Source: Marinobacter sediminicola (GTDB lineage Bacteria; Pseudomonadota; Gammaproteobacteria; Pseudomonadales; Oleiphilaceae). From it: a DNA stretch of 64,000 nucleotides. The position numbers and the translations under genes were made by a program. Of the stretch, positions 1 to 7,198 are shown piece by piece. The stretch lies in NCBI RefSeq assembly GCF_031157525.1, contig NZ_JAVIXR010000002.1:186001-250000 (forward strand). Reading direction: 5' to 3'. The first letter of the stretch is position 1. Each line of letters opens with the position of its first letter. Below the pieces are notes generated by a model. That model worked only from the letters and a program-made list of their open reading frames with translations, made no database searches and was not told the DNA's origin.

Positions 1-190
1 TTAATTCAATAGTGTGAACCTACCACAAGCATTCCACTTTCGGGAGCATGAAAGCAACAAAAGTCCGTAGGTCTGCCTTGCATTTTTTTCGCCAGGGTGA
101 TCGTCTGTTTGGTCTGCAACCCGTATACTTGCAAGCAACAACTAAAAGTCTAACTTTGAAGCCCCTATTTTGGGCAGAGGTGCGCAAGGA
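1..190. other. upstream region of wax ester synthase
   Basis: No coding region was recognised here. It is A/T-rich and presumably carries the promoter of the downstream wax ester synthase. I could not assign a convincing -35/-10 pair or a known operator. Confidence 0.4.
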
Positions 191-1633
191 ATGAAACGCC
201 TGGGAACACTGGATGCCTCGTGGCTAGCCGTAGAGACCGAAGACACCCCGATGCATGTCGGCAACATGCTGATCTTTTCTTTACCGGAGGGTGCACCGGA
301 CACCTTCCTGCGCGATATGGTGCTCAGCATGAAAGAAACCGGGGAAATTGCGCCTCCCTGGTGTTCAAAGCTGGCATGGTCCGGCGCGATCGGCCGGCTA
401 CTTGCGCCCGCCTGGAAGCACGACAAGAATCTTGACCTTGATTACCACGTTCGCCACTCAGCCCTCCCTAAGCCTGGCGGCGAAAGAGAACTCGGCGTTC
501 TGGTATCGCGTCTGCATTCCAACCCTCTGGATTTTGCACGTCCGCTCTGGGAATGCCACGTTATCGAGGGTTTGGAAAACAACCGCTTTGCGCTTTACAC
601 CAAAATGCATCACTCAATGATTGACGGCATCAGCGGCGTGCGCCTGCTTCAAAGGGTATTGAGCACAAACCCGGATGAACGCGGCATGTTGCCACCCTGG
701 GCCATGCGCCCGGAAACACTAAAGCCTGCCAAAGGAGAGAGCAGACAAAGCGTTCCCTCTGTATTTTCTCAAGCACTGGACGCTGTCAAGTTGCAGGCTG
801 ACATGGCACCCACGCTCTGGCGTGCAGGCAGCCGGCTCTTGCAATCTAGCCGCCACCCGGAAGAGGGCCTTACAGCCCCCTTTGCGGGGCCTGTTTCAAA
901 GATCAATCACCGGGTAACCGGCCAGCGCCGCTTCGCTACCCAGCACTATCAACTTGATCGCCTGAAAGATCTGGCCCACGCATCCAAATCGTCCCTGAAC
1001 GACATCGTTCTTTATCTATGCGGCACGGCGCTCCGGCGCTTTTTGATAGAGCAAAACGATCTGCCAACCACTGCTCTTACAGCGGGCATTCCTGTAAACA
1101 TTCGGCCGGCGGATGATCAGGGCACGGGCACGGCAATCAGCTTCATGATCGCCTCTCTGGCGACAAACGAATCCGATCCTCTGACCCGTTTGCAGAGCAT
1201 AAAATCGTCCACACATCAGGCCAAAGAACACCTGCAAAAGCTGCCCAAAAGCGCCCTCACCCAATACACTATGCTATTGATGTCGCCGTATATTTTGCAG
1301 CTATTATCCGGCCTTGGCGGTCGTATGCGCCCAGTGTTCAACGTGACCATCTCGAACGTACCCGGCCCCCAGAAGCCCTTGTATTACGAGGGCGCCAAGC
1401 TGGAAGCCATGTATCCGGTGTCGCTGATTGCACACGGCGGCGCACTGAACATTACCTGCCTGAGCTACGCGGGATCGTTAAACTTCGGGTTTACCGGCTG
1501 CCGGGATACCCTACCCAGCATGCAGAAACTGGCGGTGTACACAGGCGAAGCTTTGGATGAATTAGAGAAACTGATACTTCCGCCCAAGCGTAAGCCCAAA
1601 AAAGCACAGGCCCGCAAAAGCACGAAGCCTTGA
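191..1633 (+). CDS. wax ester synthase / diacylglycerol acyltransferase (WS/DGAT)
   Basis: This bifunctional acyltransferase joins an acyl-CoA to a fatty alcohol or diacylglycerol, making the wax esters or triacylglycerols stored as lipid bodies. The 480-aa protein has the catalytic HHxxxDG motif (HHSMIDG, near residues 140-146) and the C-terminal NVPGP motif of the family. The start at 191 (MKRLGTLDASW) is preferred over an upstream in-frame TTG at 170, because AGAGG lies 10 bases upstream and the protein then begins exactly as Marinobacter WS proteins do. The C-terminus is rich in Lys and Arg. It converges on the desT-like repressor gene, and the desaturase pair lies just beyond, so the context is lipid metabolism. 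Family assignment is secure; substrate preference cannot be read from sequence. Confidence 0.95.
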   Translation: MKRLGTLDASWLAVETEDTPMHVGNMLIFSLPEGAPDTFLRDMVLSMKETGEIAPPWCSKLAWSGAIGRLLAPAWKHDKNLDLDYHVRHSALPKPGGERELGVLVSRLHSNPLDFARPLWECHVIEGLENNRFALYTKMHHSMIDGISGVRLLQRVLSTNPDERGMLPPWAMRPETLKPAKGESRQSVPSVFSQALDAVKLQADMAPTLWRAGSRLLQSSRHPEEGLTAPFAGPVSKINHRVTGQRRFATQHYQLDRLKDLAHASKSSLNDIVLYLCGTALRRFLIEQNDLPTTALTAGIPVNIRPADDQGTGTAISFMIASLATNESDPLTRLQSIKSSTHQAKEHLQKLPKSALTQYTMLLMSPYILQLLSGLGGRMRPVFNVTISNVPGPQKPLYYEGAKLEAMYPVSLIAHGGALNITCLSYAGSLNFGFTGCRDTLPSMQKLAVYTGEALDELEKLILPPKRKPKKAQARKSTKP

Positions 1634-1662
1634 ATGGAATGCAGGCAGCTCTGACTTCAGGG

Positions 1663-2283
1663 CTACCTGTCCCAGTGTGCCGCACCAACGAAGATAAGCT
1701 GAAGGTAGCGGCACGTCCGCTTCCTTATTTGTTCTATTTGATACTCATCATCCGCCGACACACCGATTAGATCCGTAAGGCTGAAGGCTACACTGCGAAC
1801 CACCAGATCGCAGGTCATATCCAGATCGCTATCGGAAAGGTGGTCCACCATTTTCAGCCGCCGCAAATCGTTCGCCAGTTCGCTGACAAAGTACCGCATT
1901 TCACTGCGTATACCATCCTGAATAGCCCGGCTCTCACCCGCCAGTCCCTGCGCCATGAACAAAAAATAACTGCGGTTTGCCTGGGCGTGACTGACAAAGA
2001 TACCCACCGACTCTTCAATCAGCTTATCGGCCTGAAGCACGTTTTCACGCGCCTCCCGCATCATTCGTCGCAGCACTAGCCCAAGCTCATCAACCAGCTG
2101 TAGCCCAAGATCATCCATATTGCGGAAGTGCCGGTAAAAAGAAGTGGGCACCACGCCAGCCTGGCGGGTCACCTCACGAATACCAAGGCTGGCAAAATGC
2201 CTGCCTTTTCCCACGAGCGTGAGCACAGCACTCATCAGCTTTTCACGGGTTTCACCGGGTTTGCGCTTTTTTCGTTCTGACAT
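1663..2283 (-). CDS. desT: TetR-family fatty-acid desaturation repressor, DesT/FabR type
   Basis: A 206-aa TetR-family regulator. The N-terminal helix-turn-helix lies near residues 15-60 (IREVTRQAGV followed by PTSFYRHF), and a helical ligand domain follows. DesT and FabR repress unsaturated-fatty-acid genes in response to the acyl-CoA or acyl-ACP pool. The gene is divergent from a ferredoxin reductase and an acyl-CoA desaturase, the same arrangement as desT-desC-desB in Pseudomonas aeruginosa. The intergenic region carries repeated GTGTAC/GTACAC half-sites that resemble operators of this family. The symbol rests on this context plus the family; FabR is the main alternative name. Confidence 0.8.
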   Translation of the reverse strand: MSERKKRKPGETREKLMSAVLTLVGKGRHFASLGIREVTRQAGVVPTSFYRHFRNMDDLGLQLVDELGLVLRRMMREARENVLQADKLIEESVGIFVSHAQANRSYFLFMAQGLAGESRAIQDGIRSEMRYFVSELANDLRRLKMVDHLSDSDLDMTCDLVVRSVAFSLTDLIGVSADDEYQIEQIRKRTCRYLQLIFVGAAHWDR

Positions 2284-2409
2284 TGCCTGTCCATACCGCA
2301 GTTATCGTTGAATCCAAGTAACAAGTGTACACATGCAAGGACTTTAAAGCATCGAGGGCTTGTCATATTGCGCCAAACAAACGACCCCCGTTGTGCGCCC
2401 ACACACCAA

Positions 2410-2447
2410 TGTGTACAGTCGTACACAACATGTGAACAAGTGTACAC
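2410..2447. promoter_or_regulatory. paired DesT/FabR-like operator palindromes
   Basis: Two 16-base inverted repeats stand in tandem: GTGTAC-AGTC-GTACAC at 2411-2426 and GTGAAC-AAGT-GTACAC at 2432-2447. Their starts are 21 bases apart, about two helical turns. A further GTGTACAC lies at 2325-2332, next to the desT start. They precede the chosen desC start (2480) and resemble the GTACA-type sites of FabR/DesT. Binding is inferred. Confidence 0.6.
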
Positions 2448-2479
2448 ATGAAGTCATGGCCGCATCAGGAGAAAACATC

Positions 2480-3595
2480 ATGCTGGCAAGAATCCCCCAA
2501 ACAAGAGCTCTGCACTGGCTTGGAAAGCAGCTTTTTAACCGGACTGATCCGGCTGCCTTCTTCGATCCACTGTTAGAGACAGTTGACCCCATGCTGGTGC
2601 AGGGTCAAACGCTCGCGCGCGTTGAGCAAATAGTTCAGGAAACCGCTGACACACGCACATTTGTACTAAAACCTGCAGCACGTTGGGCGGGTTTTCAGGC
2701 CGGTCAACACGTCAATATTTGCGTTGAGATCAACGGCGTCTTGCGCACCCGTACCTTTAGTCTCTCAAGTTCACCGGAGTTATGGGCCAAACAGGGGCTT
2801 GTCACCCTGACCATCAAACGTCTGCCTGGTGGTCTGGTAACCAACTGGCTGCACGACAACCTGAGAGACGGTCAGGTGCTGGGGCTGGGCGCGGCTTTCG
2901 GCGATTTTCTACTGCCTGAAACGGCGCAGCCTGTGCTGTTTATTGCAGGCGGTAGTGGGATCACACCTGTTTTGAGTCATCTGGAAACCATGGCAGCCCA
3001 GGACTTCCGGGCACCGGTCACCCTGCTCTATTTCGTGCGCACCCAGCAGGACATCATAGCCTCCGAGCGGTTGCATGCTCTTGAACGCCGCTACACCGCA
3101 CTAACCCTGAAAATCATCCAGACGGATGAAAGTGACAAGCCCCGGTATTTAAAAAGTCAGGACCTGGAAGCGGTGCCCGGACTCAAAGCCAGACAGGTGT
3201 TCCTCTGCGGCCCTATGGGTCTAATGGACCTGGCCAACAAACAACTGCACGAGCATGGCGTTCGCGAAACGGATATTCACAGCACCTTCTTTTCTACAGT
3301 AGCTCCCGCACTGAACGCAGACCTTGCGAACCAGGCTCTTGGCGGCAAGGTGCAGTTTGGAAAGAGCAACCTGCAAGCCAGCTCCGAGGGCGATGCCAGC
3401 CTTCTGGAAATTGCAGAGGCCTCAGGTCTTTCGCCCCGCCACGGCTGCCGTATGGGCATTTGCCATCAATGCAGCTGTCGCAAAACCAGCGGCACAGTCG
3501 TTAACAGGCTCACAGGCAAGGCCTCAGGACCGGGGGAAGAAAGCGTTCAACTTTGTATATCCATTCCCCATGGCCCTGTGAGCATCGAGATTTAA
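2480..3595 (+). CDS. desC: ferredoxin-NAD(P)H reductase partner of the desaturase
   Basis: A 371-aa flavin oxidoreductase that passes electrons from NAD(P)H to the adjacent desaturase. The order is an FAD-binding domain with RTFSLSS, an NAD(P)-binding domain with GGSGITPV and CGPMGL, and a C-terminal plant-type [2Fe-2S] ferredoxin domain with C-x4-C-x2-C (CRMGICHQC) and a later Cys (VQLC). The ATG at 2480 is chosen because AGGAGA lies 7 bases upstream. Earlier in-frame starts (TTG 2360, ATG 2456) would run through the operator repeats and lack a ribosome site. desB starts 10 bases after its stop, so the two are probably one operon under DesT control. It matches DesC of P. aeruginosa in architecture and context. 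Confidence 0.85.
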   Translation: MLARIPQTRALHWLGKQLFNRTDPAAFFDPLLETVDPMLVQGQTLARVEQIVQETADTRTFVLKPAARWAGFQAGQHVNICVEINGVLRTRTFSLSSSPELWAKQGLVTLTIKRLPGGLVTNWLHDNLRDGQVLGLGAAFGDFLLPETAQPVLFIAGGSGITPVLSHLETMAAQDFRAPVTLLYFVRTQQDIIASERLHALERRYTALTLKIIQTDESDKPRYLKSQDLEAVPGLKARQVFLCGPMGLMDLANKQLHEHGVRETDIHSTFFSTVAPALNADLANQALGGKVQFGKSNLQASSEGDASLLEIAEASGLSPRHGCRMGICHQCSCRKTSGTVVNRLTGKASGPGEESVQLCISIPHGPVSIEI

Positions 3596-3605
3596 GGAGC
3601 AAAAC

Positions 3606-4685
3606 ATGAAACAGATGACCGAAAACCAACTCCAGGAATTGGCGCAAGACCTGAACAGCATTCGGGATGAAATCGTCGCGGATCTTGGAGAGCGGGATGC
3701 CAACTACATTCGTCGGGTCATTCGCTTACACCGTGCTCTTGAAGTGGGTGGCCGGGTAATGATGCCATTCGGCTTTATCCCGCCGGTATTTGTGGCCGCA
3801 ACGGTCTCACTGGGCCTATCCAAAATCATTGAGAACATGGAGATTGGGCATAACGTGATGCACGGCCAGTATGACTGGATGAACGATCCCTCCCTGCACT
3901 CTCAATCCTACGAATGGGATACCGCGTGCTCATCCGATTCCTGGCGTCGCACGCATAATTATGAGCACCACACCTACACCAACATCATCGGCAAAGATCG
4001 GGACTATGGCTATGCACTGCTGCGCCTGAGCGATGATGAAAAATGGCACCCCGCCCACAGCCTGCAGTTTTTAAGCTACATAATGCTCAGTGTTTTCTTT
4101 CAGTGGGGCGTAAGCCTGCATGAATTGGAGTTTGAACGGGTAAGGCGCGGAGAGATCCGCATGCGCGACAAGATTCCATTCCTGAAAGACACGCTGCGAA
4201 AAGGTGGGCGACAGGTTTTCAAGGATTACGTGTTCTTCCCCCTCATTACCTTTCCGGTAGCGCCCATTGTGTTGGCCGGAAACCTCGGCGCCAACCTGAT
4301 GCGCAATCTGTGGTCGTCCACAGTGATTTTCTGCGGCCACTTCACTGAGGATGCAGAAACCTTCGACGAGAAAGACTGCGAAAATGAAAGCAAAGGACAC
4401 TGGTATTTGCGCCAGCTTACCGGTTCTTCAAATTTTACCGGCAATAAATTGATGCACCTGCTTAGCGGGCACCTGAGCTATCAGGTCGAGCACCACATTT
4501 TCCCGGACCTGCCAGCACACCGATACCCCGAGGTTTCCGAGAAAGTTCAGGAAGTCTGCCGTAAGTATGGCATCCACTACAACACCGGCAGCTTCAGGCA
4601 CCAATACGGCACGGTCGTAAAAAGAATACTGAAATACTCGTTACCAGACCGGCTACGGATGAGGCTTGAGAGCCAACCGGCCTGA
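3606..4685 (+). CDS. desB: membrane acyl-CoA delta-9 desaturase
   Basis: A 359-aa integral-membrane di-iron fatty acid desaturase. The three histidine boxes are visible: HNVMH (82-86), HNYEHH (117-122) and QVEHH (about 293-297). Hydrophobic stretches near 55-75 and 205-240 would place it in the inner membrane. It introduces a double bond into acyl chains using O2 and electrons from the upstream reductase. The start is supported by AAGGAGC 7 bases upstream. Position and regulator match DesB; the regiospecificity is inferred from that family, not from a residue seen here. Confidence 0.88.
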   Translation: MKQMTENQLQELAQDLNSIRDEIVADLGERDANYIRRVIRLHRALEVGGRVMMPFGFIPPVFVAATVSLGLSKIIENMEIGHNVMHGQYDWMNDPSLHSQSYEWDTACSSDSWRRTHNYEHHTYTNIIGKDRDYGYALLRLSDDEKWHPAHSLQFLSYIMLSVFFQWGVSLHELEFERVRRGEIRMRDKIPFLKDTLRKGGRQVFKDYVFFPLITFPVAPIVLAGNLGANLMRNLWSSTVIFCGHFTEDAETFDEKDCENESKGHWYLRQLTGSSNFTGNKLMHLLSGHLSYQVEHHIFPDLPAHRYPEVSEKVQEVCRKYGIHYNTGSFRHQYGTVVKRILKYSLPDRLRMRLESQPA

Positions 4686-4720
4686 AACTTGCCAGGGTAG
4701 AAAGACAGAAAGGAGGGTGA

Positions 4721-5158
4721 TCAGGCGATTTGCAGCAGTTTTAATAATTGCGGTTGGTGCTGATCATTCATGATGTCTTTCAATGTGTATTTGTCGAGCA
4801 CCGAAAGGAATGCCTGCAGGGCTTCTCCGAATATGGGTTTAAGCCCACAAACCGGAGAGATTTTGCAGGTGTTCTTATCGGAATAGCACTCAACAATACT
4901 GAGGTCATGCTCAGTATCACGCACCAGCATACCTATGTTGATATCCTCAGGTGCCCTGTGCAGCCTCATACCACCCTTTTTTCCGCGTACTGTTTCTATG
5001 TAGCCATTCTTGTTGAGCTGGTGCACCACCTTCATCAGGTGGTTTTTGGAGATGTCGTAGCTGTCTGCAATTTCCTGGATAGTTGTCAGGCGATCCCCCT
5101 GCACCGTCAGATAAATCAGCACGCGAAGCGAGTAATCGGTGTAACGGGTAATATGCAT
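4721..5158 (-). CDS. nsrR: Rrf2-family nitric-oxide-sensing repressor NsrR
   Basis: A 145-aa Rrf2-family winged-helix regulator. The N-terminal MHITRYTDYSLR and the helix-turn-helix (TIQEIADSYDISKNHL) are typical of NsrR. Three cysteines in ECYSDKNTC..PVC, near residues 91-104, would hold the NO-reactive Fe-S cluster. NsrR represses NO-detoxification genes until NO destroys the cluster. CGGAG lies 6 bases before the start. It is the last gene of a minus-strand group with two small membrane-protein genes, whose promoter region carries an NsrR-like site (5865-5887), which suggests autoregulation. Confidence 0.9.
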   Translation of the reverse strand: MHITRYTDYSLRVLIYLTVQGDRLTTIQEIADSYDISKNHLMKVVHQLNKNGYIETVRGKKGGMRLHRAPEDINIGMLVRDTEHDLSIVECYSDKNTCKISPVCGLKPIFGEALQAFLSVLDKYTLKDIMNDQHQPQLLKLLQIA

Positions 5159-5187
5159 TCAACACTCCGGTTATTCTATGAAAGCGA

Positions 5188-5556
5188 TCAGTACGAAGGC
5201 CTGGTAAGCAAATAAGACGCTACGCCCACGAGGAAAGTTCCCGAGATGGCCAAAACCACGGTAGCCGCACCCATCGCGAATAGTATTCCCCAGCTCAACG
5301 CCATCATGCCACAAGCGAGCACTTTGGCCCTTAAGGGTATAACCCTATTCCGACGCCAGTCTCTGATGGCGGGGCCAAACGACGGGTGCTCTTCAAGCCA
5401 ACTGGCAAATGCCGGGGAGCCCTTGCTCGCAAAAAACGCTGCCAGCAAAACAAAAGGCGTGGTCGGCAATAGTGGCAACACCACACCGATGGCGGCTAAC
5501 CCTATGGATATATACGCAAGAACCCTGAAACCTGTTTTTCCGGGTCGCACGGTCAT
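5188..5556 (-). CDS. YbaN/DUF454-family small membrane protein
   Basis: A 122-aa inner-membrane protein of the YbaN (DUF454) family, of unknown function. It has an N-terminal hydrophobic segment with the family feature GVVLPLLPTTPF, a central FFASKGSP..WLEEHP stretch and two C-terminal hydrophobic segments. The start at 5556 is preferred to longer in-frame starts, which overlap the upstream gene, because GAGG is 8 bases upstream and the family begins here. It lies 29 bases before nsrR, suggesting co-transcription and NO responsiveness. Confidence 0.82.
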   Translation of the reverse strand: MTVRPGKTGFRVLAYISIGLAAIGVVLPLLPTTPFVLLAAFFASKGSPAFASWLEEHPSFGPAIRDWRRNRVIPLRAKVLACGMMALSWGILFAMGAATVVLAISGTFLVGVASYLLTRPSY

Positions 5557-5603
5557 AGCGAAGACCTCAGCATTGTTCAATCTTTCACCTATTCTACCGT
5601 TTA

Positions 5604-5819
5604 TCAGTGAACAGGTCTTCCCAAGCGACTTAAAAACACCAACCGAGCGACGTAGGATATTTTGATACCAACGGCAAACAGCAAGGTACCCACATGGGCC
5701 AGTACCTGAATCATCATGGGGAATCGGCCGGCCAGGGGGTACGCCATCAAGACTGTGGCAATCAACCCGATCAAAGACCAAACCATCGCACTATTGGCTC
5801 GAAACAGCAGTTTTTCCAT
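5604..5819 (-). CDS. small two-TM membrane protein upstream of ybaN-like gene and nsrR
   Basis: A 71-aa protein with two predicted membrane segments (near 12-30 and 40-62) and a basic C-terminus. I do not recognise a named family. The start at 5819 is chosen because GGAGA is 7 bases upstream; the longer reading frame would extend into the promoter. It is first in the group that includes the ybaN-like gene and nsrR, and sits next to an NsrR-like operator, so a role in the response to NO is possible but unproven. Confidence 0.7.
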   Translation of the reverse strand: MEKLLFRANSAMVWSLIGLIATVLMAYPLAGRFPMMIQVLAHVGTLLFAVGIKISYVARLVFLSRLGRPVH

Positions 5820-5864
5820 TCTATTCTCCAGCAAATTATCTTTGGGCTTATGCCGCCAACCATT

Positions 5865-5887
5865 AACATGTATTTTATAATCATGTT
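5865..5887. promoter_or_regulatory. NsrR-like operator
   Basis: This 23-base imperfect dyad has AACATGTATTT on the left, one central base and ATAATCATGTT on the right. The left half agrees at 10 of 11 positions with the published gammaproteobacterial NsrR half-site (AAGATGYATTT), the right at about 7 of 11. It lies 46 bases before the minus-strand group ending in nsrR and about 180 bases before moaA. Confidence 0.55.
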
Positions 5888-5965
5888 TAGAGCGAAAATC
5901 AATCACTTTCTGACTGAATAAAGAATCCCCGCACAATGTTTACTGTAAACGAGCGCCACCAGGCT

Positions 5966-5981
5966 TACCCCGCGAGGGGTA
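5966..5981. promoter_or_regulatory. NarL-like 7-2-7 site upstream of moaA
   Basis: TACCCCG-CG-AGGGGTA is an inverted pair of heptamers with a 2-base gap. The right half fits the NarL/NarP heptamer (TACYNMT on its strand) exactly; the left fits 6 of 7. Its centre is about 90 bases before the moaA start. NarL is encoded at 29.5 kb. Binding is inferred. Confidence 0.5.
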
Positions 5982-6063
5982 TCTGATTCAGGGTTTGATT
6001 CTGCGATACTGGAGCTATACTCAATCCGTAAGCGCGCATTCAGCAGTTACAGGAAAGAAGCCA

Positions 6064-7056
6064 ATGTCCAACAGCAAGCTGACAGACCGTTTTGGCAGAA
6101 CCGTCAATTACGTACGCCTGTCCGTTACCGACCGCTGCGACTTCCGCTGCGTTTATTGCATGGCAGAGGAGATGACTTTTCTGCCCCGGCAACAGGTTTT
6201 GACGCTTGAGGAGATTGCCCGGGTTGCCAAAACATTTGTGTCCCTGGGCACGGAAAAAATCCGCCTGACAGGTGGCGAGCCGCTGGTTCGCAAAGACATT
6301 CTCGAACTGGTTCGGGAGATAGGCACCTACGGCCTGCGTGATTTTGCCATGACCACCAATGGCAGCCAGTTGTCTACCATGGCAGAGCCCCTGCGCAAAG
6401 CCGGCCTGAAACGATTGAATATCAGCCTGGATTCTCTGGACCCGGAAAAATTCGCCAGTATTACTCGCACAGGCAAACTGTCGCGAGTGCTGGAAGGTAT
6501 AGACGCTGCAAGAGATGCCGGTTTTAAAGGCATTAAACTGAATACCGTGGTAATGAAAGGTGGCAATGATCACGAAGTTCCGGATCTGATCGAGTTTGCA
6601 CGGAAGAAAAACGTCGATATCACCTTTATTGAGGAAATGCCTTTAGGCGAGATTTCCGAGCACGATCGAGGGCAAGCTCTCTGCACCAGTGATGAAGTCC
6701 GCGACATTGTTCGCCAGCATCACGACCTGATGCCTACCCCTGAAGACTCCGGCGGCCCCGCGCGTTATTACCGGATGTCGGACAGCCCCATCAAGGTGGG
6801 TTTCATTTCGCCCCACTCCCACAACTTCTGCTCCACCTGCAATCGCGTGCGGGTAACCGTTGAAGGCCGATTACTCCTGTGCCTTGGCAACGAGCATTCC
6901 GTAGACCTTCGCCGGGTACTTCGTGGCCATCCGGTAACCGATGACAAACTACGGCAAACCATCATCGACTCCATGGATCTGAAGCCGGAACGCCATCATT
7001 TCTCCAGCAACGGCGATGTACAGATTCTGCGCTTCATGAATATGACCGGGGGATGA
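6064..7056 (+). CDS. moaA: GTP 3',8-cyclase MoaA (molybdenum cofactor)
   Basis: A 330-aa radical SAM enzyme that converts GTP to 3',8-cyclo-GTP, the first step of molybdopterin synthesis. The SAM-cluster motif CxxxCxxC is at residues 25-32 (CDFRCVYC), GGEP follows, the second cluster is carried by CSTCNRVR plus a later Cys (LLLCLG), and the protein ends in the conserved Gly-Gly. The ATG at 6064 is preferred over an upstream TTG (5995): it has AGGA 9 bases upstream and matches the family N-terminus. Molybdenum cofactor is needed by NarG in this window, which fits the NarL-like site upstream. Confidence 0.96.
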   Translation: MSNSKLTDRFGRTVNYVRLSVTDRCDFRCVYCMAEEMTFLPRQQVLTLEEIARVAKTFVSLGTEKIRLTGGEPLVRKDILELVREIGTYGLRDFAMTTNGSQLSTMAEPLRKAGLKRLNISLDSLDPEKFASITRTGKLSRVLEGIDAARDAGFKGIKLNTVVMKGGNDHEVPDLIEFARKKNVDITFIEEMPLGEISEHDRGQALCTSDEVRDIVRQHHDLMPTPEDSGGPARYYRMSDSPIKVGFISPHSHNFCSTCNRVRVTVEGRLLLCLGNEHSVDLRRVLRGHPVTDDKLRQTIIDSMDLKPERHHFSSNGDVQILRFMNMTGG

Positions 7057-7064
7057 TCCCCCGG
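7046..7064 (+). repeat. hairpin overlapping the moaA stop codon
   Basis: CCGGGGGA and TCCCCCGG form a perfect 8-base-pair stem, and the moaA stop TGA (7054-7056) is exactly the three-base loop. No run of T follows, so a classic rho-independent terminator is not supported. It may be chance from Gly-Gly codons or an mRNA 3' stabiliser. Confidence 0.4.
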
Positions 7065-7198
7065 GTGCTGGGCTCATTCCCGCCCAATCCCGCCGCTTAA
7101 AAACTCTTCCACGCCTTAACACTCTCCACTTCACTGGCCTGATTGATCGTTAAGCATTAAGCTCTTGAACTCAAAACAATAATACTCAGGGCATATTC

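Noticed and set aside
4680..4727. GCCTGA...TCAGGC inverted repeat at the desB/nsrR ends as a terminator
   Set aside because: The arms are six bases with a loop of over 30, too weak for a terminator.
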